A DNA stretch of 53,620 nucleotides from Prevotellaceae bacterium (GCA_029226205.1 JAQXXT010000100.1:1-53620); one strand, 5' to 3'; shown: positions 25,246-34,338, numbered from the stretch's first letter. Numbers and translations: made by a program. Notes: generated from the sequence alone by a model not told the origin.

Positions 25246-27387
25246 ATGAAGAAAATGAAAGCAAAGTCCGTATTGGGCTTTTTACTTTTATCCCTTTGTA
25301 ACCCACTGTCCTCATCCGCCGATGAGGGCATGTGGACCCTTTACAACCTCCCCGAGCAGACTTTGGAGGTCATGCAGAGTTATGGTTTCCAACTTAACCG
25401 CGACCAGCTTTACAGTGGTTCCAACGCGTTGAAAGATGCCGTCGTCAACTTCTCCGGCTATTGTTCCGGTGTCGTCGTCTCTCCCGACGGTCTCGTCTTC
25501 ACCAACCACCACTGCGGCTTCGAAGCCATCCGCTCCCATTCCACCGTCGACCACGACTATATGCTCAACGGCTTCTACGCCAAGACCTATGCCGACGAGT
25601 TGCCGAATGAGAATATGTTCGTCTCCTTCATGAAGAACCAGGAGGATGTCACCGGCCGTGTGGAGGATGCGCTGAAGCATATCAAGAGCAGTGATGAGAA
25701 AGAGCAGGTCATCGACTCCCTGCAGAATCTCATGACCGACTCCGTGAAACGTATCGACTCCACGCTCCATGTCAACATCGACGCTTTCTATGAGGGCAAT
25801 AAATGGTATGCCACGACCTATCAGGACTTCACCGACCTGCGCCTTGTCTTCACCGTGCCGAAGAGTATGGGTAAGTTCGGCGGAGAGACCGACAACTGGA
25901 TGTGGCCGCGGCAGACCTGCGACTTCTCCGTCTTCCGCATCTACTGTGATCCGAAGACCGGCGGTCCCGCTCCTTATTCTAAAGATAATGTACCCTATCA
26001 TCCGAAACGCTGGGCCCAGGTGAGCCTCGACGGCTATGAAGACGGCAGCTATGCCATGACCATCGGCTATCCCGGTTCCACAAGCCGTTATCTCTCCAGC
26101 TATGGCATCCAAGTACGCCGCGATGATGAGAATGCGCCGCGCGCACAGGTACGTGGTGTCAAGCAGGAAGTGATGCTGCGCCACATGCGTGCCGACGAGG
26201 CCGTACGTATCAAGTACGACTCCAAGTTCGCCCAAAGCTCCAACTACTGGAAGAACTCCATCGGTATGAATAAATGTATCGACTCCATCGGCCTCATCAA
26301 CCAGAAGCGCCTCTTCGAACAGAAGATCCAGGCTTGGCAGGACACGACGAAGGCTGATATCCACAAGGTTGACTTCCCCCGTCTCGCCTCCCTCTACAGT
26401 CGCCTCGGCAAACTGGAGTATGTATGGACGAATTTCTCTGAGACCTTCACGCGCCGCAGCAATATCGAGTTCAATGTCCGTGCGATGAGACTCGGCAACG
26501 GCATGGAGGTGAAAGGCCCCGAGAATAAGCCGAAGAAACAGTACCATGAGTTTGAAGACAACAGCAATGAATGGGATGCCGCCACCGATGAGGAGATGCT
26601 CGCCGTGCTGCTGAAGAACTACCGTGAGCATGTCTCCAAGGAATGGCTCCCCGCTTTCTATCAGACCATCGACAAACAGTATGGCGGCAACTACCAGGCT
26701 TTCGCCAATGACCTCTATACAAAGAGCCTCATCATGAAACCCGGCGCCAAGCTCTATTTCAACAGTAAGGACTACAAGAAAGATCCCGGCGTCAACTACG
26801 GTCTCGACCTGCAGGATATCCTCGCCAACCTTCAGGAGCAGTCGTCTGCCCTCGAGGACAGCATTGCTGACCAGGAGAAATATCTCTGTGCCGCCAAGAT
26901 CCGTATGGAACAAGACCAGCCGCATTATAGTGATGCCAACTTCACGATGCGCCTGAGCTATGGCAAGGTCGGCGGCTTCGACCTCGGCGGCAAGCCCTCC
27001 GGCTATTATACCACAGCGGAGAGTATCGTTGAGAAAATGAAGAAGGGAGACAACGGCGTCATCGACTACCAGGCAGAGCCGATCATGCACCAGCTCCTCA
27101 GCGTGAAGGATTTCGGCCGCTATGCCGACAAGAAGACGGGTGTGCTGCAGCTCTGTTTCCTGACGAATAATGACATCACGGGCGGCAACAGTGGCTCTCC
27201 GATGTTCAACGGCAAAGGCCAGCTCATCGGCCTCGCCTTCGACGGCAACTGGGACAGCCTCTCAAGCGATATCAACTTCGACCGCCATCTCGCCCGCTGC
27301 ATCGGTGTCGATATCCGTTATATTCTCTATATGATGGATAAATGGGGACATGCCGACCGTCTGCTTCAGGAGATCAACGCGAAATAA
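25246..27387 (+). CDS. S46-family dipeptidyl-peptidase (DPP7/DPP11 type), periplasmic
   Basis: The 713-residue protein has a signal peptide (to about residue 25, SSSADE) and the chymotrypsin-like S46 fold. The catalytic triad is visible as His89 in 'FTNHHCGF', Asp226 in 'RQTCDFSVF' and Ser649 in 'GGNSGSP'. Length equals that of the known enzymes (about 700-720). These remove dipeptides from the N-terminus of oligopeptides in the periplasm, feeding amino-acid-fermenting or proteolytic Bacteroidota. Whether it prefers hydrophobic (DPP7) or acidic (DPP11) residues depends on a single S1-pocket residue that I cannot place with certainty. It has its own promoter. Confidence 0.92.
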   Translation: MKKMKAKSVLGFLLLSLCNPLSSSADEGMWTLYNLPEQTLEVMQSYGFQLNRDQLYSGSNALKDAVVNFSGYCSGVVVSPDGLVFTNHHCGFEAIRSHSTVDHDYMLNGFYAKTYADELPNENMFVSFMKNQEDVTGRVEDALKHIKSSDEKEQVIDSLQNLMTDSVKRIDSTLHVNIDAFYEGNKWYATTYQDFTDLRLVFTVPKSMGKFGGETDNWMWPRQTCDFSVFRIYCDPKTGGPAPYSKDNVPYHPKRWAQVSLDGYEDGSYAMTIGYPGSTSRYLSSYGIQVRRDDENAPRAQVRGVKQEVMLRHMRADEAVRIKYDSKFAQSSNYWKNSIGMNKCIDSIGLINQKRLFEQKIQAWQDTTKADIHKVDFPRLASLYSRLGKLEYVWTNFSETFTRRSNIEFNVRAMRLGNGMEVKGPENKPKKQYHEFEDNSNEWDAATDEEMLAVLLKNYREHVSKEWLPAFYQTIDKQYGGNYQAFANDLYTKSLIMKPGAKLYFNSKDYKKDPGVNYGLDLQDILANLQEQSSALEDSIADQEKYLCAAKIRMEQDQPHYSDANFTMRLSYGKVGGFDLGGKPSGYYTTAESIVEKMKKGDNGVIDYQAEPIMHQLLSVKDFGRYADKKTGVLQLCFLTNNDITGGNSGSPMFNGKGQLIGLAFDGNWDSLSSDINFDRHLARCIGVDIRYILYMMDKWGHADRLLQEINAK

Positions 27388-27420
27388 TATTGGGAATCAA
27401 GAATATAAAAACAAGCAACA

Positions 27421-27693
27421 ATGAATAAGGCTATTATCACCGTAGTGGGTAAGGATACCGTGGGTATCATCGCCCGTGTCTGCACCTATCTCGCAGAGAA
27501 CAATGTCAACATCCTCGACATCACCCAGACTATTATCCATGGCTATTTCAACATGATGATGATGGTGGACATGTCGAAAGTCACGAAGAACTTCGAGCAG
27601 ATCGACACGGAGCTCGCAGAGGTCGGCAAGGTCCTCGGCGTACAGATCAAGTGCCAGCGCGAGGAGATCTTCGACCGCATGCACCGGGTATAA
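27421..27693 (+). CDS. ACT-domain protein, UPF0237 family
   Basis: The 90-residue protein is a single ACT domain ('AIITVVGKDTVGIIARVCTYLAENNVNILDITQ', split). ACT domains bind amino acids and regulate partner enzymes. It lies 33 bases upstream of the UPF0210 gene, a pairing seen in many bacteria and suggesting that this protein senses a ligand for its neighbour. The pathway is unknown. Confidence 0.88.
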   Translation: MNKAIITVVGKDTVGIIARVCTYLAENNVNILDITQTIIHGYFNMMMMVDMSKVTKNFEQIDTELAEVGKVLGVQIKCQREEIFDRMHRV

Positions 27694-27726
27694 TATAATA
27701 AGGTAAACGAAAAAAGGAAACAGAAG

Positions 27727-29091
27727 ATGATCAATATCTCTGATGTAATCGAGACCAACAAGATGATCGAGCAGGAGAACTTCGATGTCCGCACCATCAC
27801 CATGGGCATCAGTCTCCTCGACTGCGTAGACAGCGACCTCGACCGTCTGTGCAATAACGTATACAATAAGATCACGCATCTGGCCAAGAACCTCGTGAAG
27901 ACGGGTGAGGACATCTCGCGTGAGTATGGCATCCCTATCGTCAACAAGCGTATCGCCGTGACCCCCGTGGCCCTCATCGGCGGCAGTGCCTGCCATACCC
28001 CCGAGGACTATGTGAAGATCTGCAAGACGCTCGACAAGGCCGCTCATACCGTCGGCATCAACTTCCTCGGTGGCTACTCCGCCGTGGTCTGCAAGGGTAT
28101 GACGCCGAGCGATGAACTCTTCATGCGCTCCATCCCCCAGGCCCTCGCCGAGACGGAGCTGATCTGCTCTTCCGTGAATGTCGGCTCTACGAAGACGGGT
28201 ATCAACATGAATGCCGTGCGCCTCATGGGTGATATGGTCCACGAGACGGCAGAGAAGACGAAGGACCAGGGATCTATCGGCTGCGCCAAGCTCGTCGTCC
28301 TTTGCAATGCTCCCGACGACAACCCGTTCATGGCCGGTGCCTTCCACGGTGTCACCGAGCCCGATGCCGTCATCAGCGTCGGTGTCAGTGGCCCTGGTGT
28401 CGTGAAGCATGCCCTGGAGGAAGTGCGTGGTAAGAATTTCGAGGAACTGGGTACGACGATCAAGCGTACGGCCTTCAAGATCACGCGTGTCGGCCAGCTC
28501 GTTGCCAAGGAGGCCAGCAAGCGCCTCGGCATCCCCTTCGGCATCATCGACCTTAGTCTGGCTCCTACGCCGGCCATCGGCGACAGTGTGGCCGATATTC
28601 TGAAGGAGATGGGCGTTGAACAGCCCGGTGCGCCGGGTACGACGGCAGCCCTCGCCATGCTCAACGATCAGGTGAAGAAAGGTGGTATCATGGCCAGCTC
28701 GTATGTCGGCGGTCTCAGTGGTGCCTTTATCCCCGTCAGCGAGGACCAGGGCATGATTGACGCCGTGGAAGCCGGTGCCCTGCGCATTGAGAAACTCGAG
28801 GCGATGACATGTGTATGCTCCGTAGGTCTCGACATGATTGCCATCCCCGGAGATACGACGCCCGCAAATATCGCCGGTATCATCGCCGACGAGGCTGCCA
28901 TCGGTATGGTCAACCAGAAGACGACGGCCGTACGAGTCATCCCCGTTATCGGCAAGAAGGTCGGTGATCATGTGGATTTCGGTGGTCTCCTCGGTCATGC
29001 GCCGATCATGCCCGTGAGCACTTTCGCCAGCGATAACTTTGTCAACCGCACGGGTCGTATCCCCGCACCGATACATAGTTTTAAGAATTAA
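27727..29091 (+). CDS. UPF0210 / DUF711 (PFL-like) family protein
   Basis: The 454-residue cytosolic protein begins '[27 protein letters not shown]' (split) and contains '[19 protein letters not shown]', '[13 protein letters not shown]' and '[20 protein letters not shown]', all typical of UPF0210. The family is distantly related to pyruvate-formate-lyase-like barrels but lacks an identified reaction. It is conserved next to the ACT-domain protein, 33 bases upstream here. An inverted-repeat element follows the stop. Confidence 0.88.
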   Translation: MINISDVIETNKMIEQENFDVRTITMGISLLDCVDSDLDRLCNNVYNKITHLAKNLVKTGEDISREYGIPIVNKRIAVTPVALIGGSACHTPEDYVKICKTLDKAAHTVGINFLGGYSAVVCKGMTPSDELFMRSIPQALAETELICSSVNVGSTKTGINMNAVRLMGDMVHETAEKTKDQGSIGCAKLVVLCNAPDDNPFMAGAFHGVTEPDAVISVGVSGPGVVKHALEEVRGKNFEELGTTIKRTAFKITRVGQLVAKEASKRLGIPFGIIDLSLAPTPAIGDSVADILKEMGVEQPGAPGTTAALAMLNDQVKKGGIMASSYVGGLSGAFIPVSEDQGMIDAVEAGALRIEKLEAMTCVCSVGLDMIAIPGDTTPANIAGIIADEAAIGMVNQKTTAVRVIPVIGKKVGDHVDFGGLLGHAPIMPVSTFASDNFVNRTGRIPAPIHSFKN

Positions 29092-29100
29092 GTTCTTCCA

Positions 29101-29216
29101 CCGTAGGGGCACCCCTTGTGGGCGCCCTAACCGCAAAGATGTAGGAACATGATTTATCATGATCCGACAAACGATTGTCATGGCAATTAGGACGGCCACA
29201 AGGGCCGCCCCTACGG
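29101..29216. repeat. inverted-repeat element B (REPIN-like), full form
   Basis: The left arm CCGTAGGGGCACCCCTTGTG continues GGCGCCCTAA. The core holds the CATGAT module (GTAGGAACATGATTTATCAT). The right arm is TTAGGACGGCCACAAGGGCC then GCCCCTACGG. It lies between the converging UPF0210 and TPR genes. Confidence 0.88.
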
Positions 29217-29222
29217 AGGATC

Positions 29223-30143
29223 CTACCCTATCAACTGTTTTACCACGGCGTCGGCATGCTCATAGAGCGTCTGCTCTTCATCGGCAGAAACGGGAGAGAT
29301 ATCCTTGAGCTTTTCCTGAAGACGAAGGGTATAGGCCGATACATGCTGACCTTTATTCTGACGGATACGAAGACACTCCCGCAGCTCGTAGGCAGCCCGA
29401 CGGGGATTGCTGTCCTGCAAGAGAATGGCCAGTTCACGGTGATATTTAGCCGCAAACTCCTCCCTGCGTTGGTGAACGACCGCCATACAATAAAGGGCGA
29501 TCTTCTGATTTTTATCCGTCAACAGTTTTGCCAGTTCGGCATAGAGATAGCTCTCATGATGCCGCCGCAAAACTTTCTTATACACCTCCACAGCCTTGTC
29601 CGTCTGTCCGAGAAGCGTATGCATCTGTGCCAGATGGCGCAGATTCTCTATATAATACGGAGACTTCTGCATGGCCACACGGAAGAGATCGGCAATCTGA
29701 TTGATATATTCGGCATCACGAGAAGGCAAATCCTTCAACAAGTGGTTGACGACCTGCTGTCCCAGCGAGGGCACGGGATGACCCTTATAAACATACGGCT
29801 GCCAGTCGGCATCGGTCATCCGTTTGAAATAAGGCATAAAATAAAGAAGGTTGAAATTCTCCACGAGACGGTCCATCTTCAGCGCTGCCGACACAATGGC
29901 CCTGTTGCCTTGCATGAGCCTGTCCTGGGTCTGCGGGTAGAGCTGTATGAGCTGGTAAAGCAACCGGCGGGCCTCCTCGACCTTCCTTGCGCCGAGCCGC
30001 TGCTTCAGTACGTCATTCGTACACCAAAACATACACAGGTTCGTATGCGGTCCGCGGTGAACGGCATAAATGCGCGAGATCGCCTCATACGCTTCTTCGA
30101 ACCTTCCCTCCTTCCGTAATGCAAAAATGTCTCGTACTTCCAT
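29223..30143 (-). CDS. TPR-like helical-repeat protein, function unknown
   Basis: The 306-residue protein is mostly helical and carries degenerate tetratricopeptide-like repeats. Examples are 'LRKEGRFEEAYEAISRIY' near the start, 'NLRHLAQMHTLLGQTDKAVE' in the middle and 'YAELAKLLTDKNQKIALYC' further on. No signal peptide or membrane segment is seen, so it is probably cytosolic and binds protein partners. The ATG at 30143 is chosen over an upstream TTG. It starts 20 bases after the LOG-family stop and appears to be the last gene of the higB-higA-LOG-TPR unit. I cannot assign a process. Confidence 0.75.
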   Translation of the reverse strand: MEVRDIFALRKEGRFEEAYEAISRIYAVHRGPHTNLCMFWCTNDVLKQRLGARKVEEARRLLYQLIQLYPQTQDRLMQGNRAIVSAALKMDRLVENFNLLYFMPYFKRMTDADWQPYVYKGHPVPSLGQQVVNHLLKDLPSRDAEYINQIADLFRVAMQKSPYYIENLRHLAQMHTLLGQTDKAVEVYKKVLRRHHESYLYAELAKLLTDKNQKIALYCMAVVHQRREEFAAKYHRELAILLQDSNPRRAAYELRECLRIRQNKGQHVSAYTLRLQEKLKDISPVSADEEQTLYEHADAVVKQLIG

Positions 30144-30163
30144 TGTCAAAAGGGTTTAAAGGG

Positions 30164-30694
30164 TTACAGCAGTATCTTTTTCAGCTCCTCCAGACTGTTG
30201 GCGACGCGGATATCATCAGTGTAATGACCGCGGAGCATCCCGCGCTGCTCAAGATTCTCCAGCAAGGCGATGAGTGGATCCCAGAAGCCGTTGATATTAT
30301 AGAGGATTACCGGTTTCTGATGATAGCCGATGAGATGTGAGGCGGCAACGGTGAAGATCTCGTCGAGCGTGCCGATGCCTCCCGGCAGGGCGATAGTAGC
30401 ATCACACTGCGCGAGCATGAGGTCCTTACGGTCGCTGAGGTTGTCGCAGGGAATCTCCACGTCGACGAAGTCGGACTTGCGGCCGCCGCGCTCCACCATT
30501 GTAGGCAGAACACCGATCGTCATGCCGCCGCCGTCGTGGACGGCCTTGCCGATACACTCCATCAGCCCGCTGTTGCAGCCGCCATAGACGAGCGTATGCC
30601 CTTCCGTGGCCATCCATCGTCCGAGCTCTGTCGTCGCTTCCGCAAACTCCGCCACGATACCGTTATTCGCTGAACAAAATACTGCTAACTTCAT
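30164..30694 (-). CDS. LOG-family nucleotide 5'-monophosphate phosphoribohydrolase
   Basis: The 176-residue protein has the lysine-decarboxylase-like Rossmann fold of the LOG family, with 'VYGGCNSGLM' and the catalytic/substrate motif PGGIGTLDE. Plant and bacterial LOG proteins split cytokinin riboside monophosphates or AMP into base and ribose phosphate. In this organism the physiological substrate is unknown. The start codon lies 5 bases after the higA stop, and a Shine-Dalgarno-like AGGAG is embedded in the last higA codons, so it can be translated from the toxin-antitoxin transcript. Confidence 0.9.
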   Translation of the reverse strand: MKLAVFCSANNGIVAEFAEATTELGRWMATEGHTLVYGGCNSGLMECIGKAVHDGGGMTIGVLPTMVERGGRKSDFVDVEIPCDNLSDRKDLMLAQCDATIALPGGIGTLDEIFTVAASHLIGYHQKPVILYNINGFWDPLIALLENLEQRGMLRGHYTDDIRVANSLEELKKILL

Positions 30695-30699
30695 ATCTT

Positions 30700-31065
30700 T
30701 TATACTCCTAGCACAACATTGGCATCAATATTCAAAGTTTTACTAATTTTTCGCCCAATCTGTAAGGTTGGTTCACTCTTACCTGAGAGATAATCGCTTA
30801 TCCTAGATGGGCTGACACCAAGAATAGAAGATAATTTAGTCTGAGTCAATCCCATTTCGTACATCCTCAACTTAATTACGTTAGGCAACGAAGGCGTCTG
30901 AATAGGATAATGCTCCTCCTCATACTCTTCAATAAGATTGGAGAGCATGACGTACTCTATGACTTTTGGGTCAGAAGTCGGCGTGCTGTCATCGAACTGA
31001 GGAGCAAGTTCTTCTACCCTTTTCATCAATGCATTGTATTCTGTTTCGTTCTTAATTCTTGCCAT
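30700..31065 (-). CDS. higA: HigA-type antitoxin, Xre helix-turn-helix
   Basis: The 121-residue protein starts 'MARIKNETEYNALMKRVEEL' and ends with a Cro/C1-type helix-turn-helix ('LTQTKLSSILGVSPSRISDY'). It should neutralise HigB and repress the operon by binding its promoter. It begins 4 bases after the higB stop. An upstream ATG at 31080, overlapping higB, is possible. Codon use is more AT-rich than the LOG and TPR genes that follow, suggesting the toxin-antitoxin pair was acquired. Confidence 0.88.
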   Translation of the reverse strand: MARIKNETEYNALMKRVEELAPQFDDSTPTSDPKVIEYVMLSNLIEEYEEEHYPIQTPSLPNVIKLRMYEMGLTQTKLSSILGVSPSRISDYLSGKSEPTLQIGRKISKTLNIDANVVLGV

Positions 31066-31069
31066 AATG

Positions 31070-31366
31070 CTATATTTCATTAATCGTTTTTATATGGTCA
31101 TATTGCTTGTGGGTTCCGATAAATCGTATCAATACATTTTGAATGGTAAACTTCACCACGGCCACCAAGCGATAGTCATTTCCTTTAATATTAAAGACAT
31201 AATGTTGGTTTCCAACGTTGTCTACACTATTGAAAGTCATTTTCATATCAGCAAAGTTAGTCCATGTAGCTTTTTTGGTTTTACTAAACCAGTCTTCTAA
31301 AGCATCCTTTGACTGTGGATTCTTTAAATAGAAATCTACGATAGTCTTTCTTTTGATAATATGCAT
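31070..31366 (-). CDS. higB: HigB-family toxin (RelE-like mRNA interferase)
   Basis: The 98-residue protein reads 'MHIIKRKTIVDFYLKNPQSK' and continues with 'WTNFADMKMTF', 'VFNIKGNDYRLVAVV' and 'RFIGTHKQYD', matching the HigB toxin pattern throughout. HigB cuts mRNA on the ribosome, slowing growth when the antitoxin is lost. Toxin-before-antitoxin order is usual for hig loci. The ATG at 31366 is used because a longer TTG start at 31387 would lie inside the promoter box at 31385-31392. Confidence 0.9.
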   Translation of the reverse strand: MHIIKRKTIVDFYLKNPQSKDALEDWFSKTKKATWTNFADMKMTFNSVDNVGNQHYVFNIKGNDYRLVAVVKFTIQNVLIRFIGTHKQYDHIKTINEI

Positions 31367-31384
31367 AACATCATCATTTTTGTA

Positions 31385-31392
31385 CAAAGATA
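31385..31392 (-). promoter_or_regulatory. -7 promoter box of the higBA-LOG-TPR unit
   Basis: TATCTTTG on the minus strand, 18 bases before the higB ATG. As in other hig loci this is the likely target of HigA autorepression, but no operator palindrome was resolved. Confidence 0.6.
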
Positions 31393-31487
31393 AGGATAAT
31401 ATTTCTGAATTACAAAATTATTTTCCAAAATTTAGAAAAAAAATATCTTTTCCTCTTTTTTCTGCCTTGATTATCAATGAAAATCAT

Positions 31488-31495
31488 TACCTTTG
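31488..31495 (+). promoter_or_regulatory. -7 promoter box of the RNA helicase gene
   Basis: TACCTTTG, about 106 bases before the helicase start, leaving a long leader as is common for cold-shock-type helicase genes. Confidence 0.6.
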
Positions 31496-31601
31496 CACCC
31501 GATTTCTAAGAACGGAGGATCATCGCCCGATATTTTCATGGCTGGGAGGGCGAAGTTATCCCCTCACAGGAAGAGTATTAAAAAAATATCAGGTAACAAA
31601 T

Positions 31602-33473
31602 TTGAAAACATTTGAAGAATTAGGTGTCAACGAAGAGATTCGCCGCGCCATTGAGGAACTGGGCTTTGAGCAGCCGATGCCGGTCCAGGAAGAAGTCATC
31701 CCGTATCTTTTAGGCAACAAGAATGATGTCATCGCACTGGCGCAGACCGGTACGGGCAAGACGGCCGCTTATGGTCTGCCCGTATTGCAGAAGACGGATG
31801 CAGAGGACAAAACGACGCAGGCCGTCATCCTCTCGCCTACCCGTGAGCTCTGTCTGCAGATTGCCGACGACCTCAACGCTTTTGCCAAGTACATCCATGG
31901 CTTGCATATCGTGCCCGTCTACGGCGGCGCCGACATCGTGCCACAGATCCGCCAGTTGAAGAAAGGCGTACAGATCATCGTCGCCACGCCGGGCCGTCTC
32001 ATTGACCTCATCAACCGCGGTGTGGCCCAGCTCGACCACGTGCGCAATATTGTACTCGACGAGGCCGACGAGATGCTTAACATGGGCTTCTCCGAAAGTA
32101 TCAACGCCATCTTCGAGCAGCTGCCCGAGGACCACAATACGCTCCTCTTCTCCGCCACGATGAGCAAGGAGATCGAGAAAATCGCCCAACAGTATCTCCA
32201 CGACTATAAGGAGATCGTCGTCGGCAGCCGTAATGAGGGTGCAGAACATGTCAACCACATCTACTATCTCGTACACTCCAAGGACAAATATCTGGCCTTG
32301 AAGCGTATCGTCGATTACTATCCGCGCATCTTCGCCATCATCTTCTGTCGTACGAAGCTCGAAACGCAGGAGATTGCCGACAAGCTCATCAAGGACGGCT
32401 ACAACGCCGAGGCCCTCCATGGCGACCTCAGCCAGCAGCAGCGCGACCTGACAATGCAGAAATTCCGCCAGCATACGGTGCAGTTCCTCGTCGCCACCGA
32501 TGTCGCCGCCCGTGGTCTCGATGTCGAGGACCTCACGCATGTCATCAACTACGGTCTGCCCGATGATATCGAGAGCTATACCCACCGCAGTGGCCGTACG
32601 GGCCGTGCGGGAAAGAAGGGTACGTCGATCAGCATCATCCATACAAAGGAGAAATGGAAAGTACGCCAGATTGAGAAACAGATCGGTAAGGAGTTTGTCG
32701 ACGGCACACTGCCCACGCCGGAGGAAATCTGCAAGAAACAGCTCTACAAGACGATGGACGATATCATGAAGACAGATATCGACGAGGAGCAGATAGCCCC
32801 GTATATGGATGATATCAACCGTCAGTTTGAATATCTCGACAAGGAAGACCTCATCAAGAAGATGGTCGCCGTGACCTTCGGTAAATTTCTCGAATATTAT
32901 AAGAATGCGCCGGTGATCGAGAAGCCTACAGGCAAGCGCAGTGACCGCGCCGGTGAGAAGGGTGACCGCAAAGGCCGGACCAATGGCGGACGCCGCAGTC
33001 ACGAGCCCGAAGCCGGATACCGCCGTCTCTTCATCAACCTCGGCAAGACCGACGGTTTCTATCCCGGTGAGATCATGCAGTTTCTCAACCACCATATCCA
33101 CGGCAGCAAACAGGAGGTGGGACATATCGACCTGCTGCAGAAATTCTGCTATATTGAGGTCCCCGAGAATGACGCTCAGAAAGTGATGAACGCCATCAAC
33201 GGAGCGACGTATAAGGGTCGTGAAGTCCGCTGTAATGATGCCGACGAGGGTGGCCACGGCCGCAGCGCCCGTCCTAAGGCCGGTGCCGAGCGTCGTATCG
33301 CCCGCAAGGAGGCCCACAAGGGAGATAACAGTCCTCGTGGCAGTAAGCCCCGCCACGGCAAAGAAAAGGAGTCCTGGCGCGACCTCATCAAAGACAAGCC
33401 TTTCAAACTGAAAGGTGAGGTCCCCGACTTCTCCGAGGAAGGCTGGGCACGAAGAAGACCGAAAAAGAAATAG
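31602..33473 (+). CDS. DEAD-box ATP-dependent RNA helicase with DbpA RNA-binding domain
   Basis: The 623-residue protein has a Q motif ('FEQPMPVQEEVIPYLL'), Walker A GTGKT (Lys53), 'SPTREL', the DEAD box at Asp153-Asp156, 'SAT', and 'HRSGRTGR' closing the second RecA-like domain near residue 340. A basic linker is followed by a DbpA-like RNA-binding domain at about 465-545 ('RRLFINLGKTDGFYPGEIMQ'). It should unwind structured RNA, for example in ribosome assembly or cold adaptation. The natural start is 'LKTFEELGVNEEI', for which only a TTG codon (31602) is available; no in-frame ATG follows until well inside the Q-motif region. The 3' end is followed by strong palindromes at 33484. Confidence 0.92.
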   Translation: MKTFEELGVNEEIRRAIEELGFEQPMPVQEEVIPYLLGNKNDVIALAQTGTGKTAAYGLPVLQKTDAEDKTTQAVILSPTRELCLQIADDLNAFAKYIHGLHIVPVYGGADIVPQIRQLKKGVQIIVATPGRLIDLINRGVAQLDHVRNIVLDEADEMLNMGFSESINAIFEQLPEDHNTLLFSATMSKEIEKIAQQYLHDYKEIVVGSRNEGAEHVNHIYYLVHSKDKYLALKRIVDYYPRIFAIIFCRTKLETQEIADKLIKDGYNAEALHGDLSQQQRDLTMQKFRQHTVQFLVATDVAARGLDVEDLTHVINYGLPDDIESYTHRSGRTGRAGKKGTSISIIHTKEKWKVRQIEKQIGKEFVDGTLPTPEEICKKQLYKTMDDIMKTDIDEEQIAPYMDDINRQFEYLDKEDLIKKMVAVTFGKFLEYYKNAPVIEKPTGKRSDRAGEKGDRKGRTNGGRRSHEPEAGYRRLFINLGKTDGFYPGEIMQFLNHHIHGSKQEVGHIDLLQKFCYIEVPENDAQKVMNAINGATYKGREVRCNDADEGGHGRSARPKAGAERRIARKEAHKGDNSPRGSKPRHGKEKESWRDLIKDKPFKLKGEVPDFSEEGWARRRPKKK

Positions 33474-33483
33474 CATTTAACAC

Positions 33484-33551
33484 TTGTGCAAGGCCTTTGC
33501 ACACTTTGTGCAGACGTCATGCACAAGTTGTGCAGAGGCCTTGCACAGTTT
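33484..33551 (+). terminator. cluster of TGTGCA/TGCACA palindromes after the helicase gene
   Basis: Three overlapping palindromes occupy 33484-33549: TGTGCAAGGCCTTTGCACA, TGCACAAGTTGTGCA and TGTGCAGAGGCCTTGCACA, followed by five T. They can fold into alternative hairpins and probably end or protect the helicase transcript. They could also be binding sites; the T-run after the last one favours termination. Confidence 0.55.
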
Positions 33552-33590
33552 TTATCGTAGGGCCATGATTTTGGGACAACGGATAATTTA

Positions 33591-33611
33591 TGTGTGTGTG
33601 GGGGGGGGGGG
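33591..33611 (+). repeat. (TG)5 followed by a G12 tract
   Basis: TGTGTGTGTG (33591-33600) runs into twelve consecutive G counting the last G of the dinucleotide run (33600-33611). It lies in noncoding DNA about 120 bases after the helicase gene. It is the longest homopolymer of G or C in the window and would be prone to slippage. Confidence 0.85.
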
Positions 33612-33865
33612 AGGACATGCCTCCATCAATGATCATCAATATTTCATCAATATCATTAGCGCTGAAAAGATATTCATCTAAGGATGCCAAGGCATCGCGT
33701 CAATTTCCATCAATATAGGCAGATGGGCATCTCCATTAATGATCATTAATGAAACATTAATGGAGACGATACTCGAGGCGAATATTGATGATCATTGAAG
33801 AGATGGCTTGCCATCTATGGATGCTTATTATATCGGGCACGCGCTGTGCCAATGTATTGATGATT
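33612..33865. other. gene-free stretch rich in ATCAATGATCAT-like palindromes
   Basis: No gene is seen. There are several related palindromic words: ATCAATGATCATCAATAT near 33628, the perfect palindrome CATTAATGATCATTAATG at 33734-33751 nested in TCCATTAATG/CATTAATGGA (33732-33741 and 33755-33764), ATTGATGATCATTGAAG near 33784, and a perfect AGATGGC-TT-GCCATCT hairpin at 33801-33816. The repeated motif suggests locally duplicated DNA around a decayed gene. Confidence 0.6.
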
Positions 33866-34308
33866 TTATTGATGAAATGTGAAAACGAAGGTCTTAGCCC
33901 CGGCAGACTTCGGCGCACGCAGATAACAACTGTTACGGCCGATGGTAGCGCCTGTGGAGACAGGAGACCAGAAGCCAAGCATGTTGTCAGTACCTTGATA
34001 CTTGACAATATTCAGCACATAATATTGATAGTTGTCATCAGAATAAGGTACCGTCATCGCATCATAGCTGCCGACCAACTCAACCGTAGAAGAGCTGCTT
34101 GAACTGGAGCTTGCACTCGGAATGGGGTTGTCGTCATCAGCCCAGAAGTTCAGGGAAGCACTGGTTACAGATGACTTCGCGCCAAGGATCACCGGAGTCT
34201 GTGCGGGAATTACAGAGCCCCTGAGAGCTGAGAACGTCAAAGCAGCAGCTGCCCGGGAAAGAGCAATGCCGCCAAACTCAATAGGAAAGTAAAAATATTA
34301 ATTTTCAT
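33866..34308 (-). pseudogene. decayed secreted protein gene, frameshifted after the signal peptide
   Basis: A start at 34308 encodes a signal peptide (MKINIFTFLLSLAALLFPG) but meets TGA at about residue 24. In another frame the sequence continues without stop to 33866, giving 'RGSVIPAQTPVIL', a poly-Ser run, 'YVLNIVKYQGTDNMLGFW' and 'GAKTFVFTFHQ'. This resembles the C-terminal domain that closes many Prevotella surface proteins ('PANTPVIL..', 'YVL.....GFY', 'AYL'). The mature middle part is missing, so at least one frameshift and probably a large deletion have occurred. The promoter at 34339 is intact. Confidence 0.65.
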
Positions 34309-34338
34309 CAAATTGTAATTTTAGTTATTTGGCGGGTG

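Noticed and set aside
33484..33681. 65-codon frame containing the G tract
   Set aside because: It consists of the terminator palindromes and simple repeats and has no protein-like composition.
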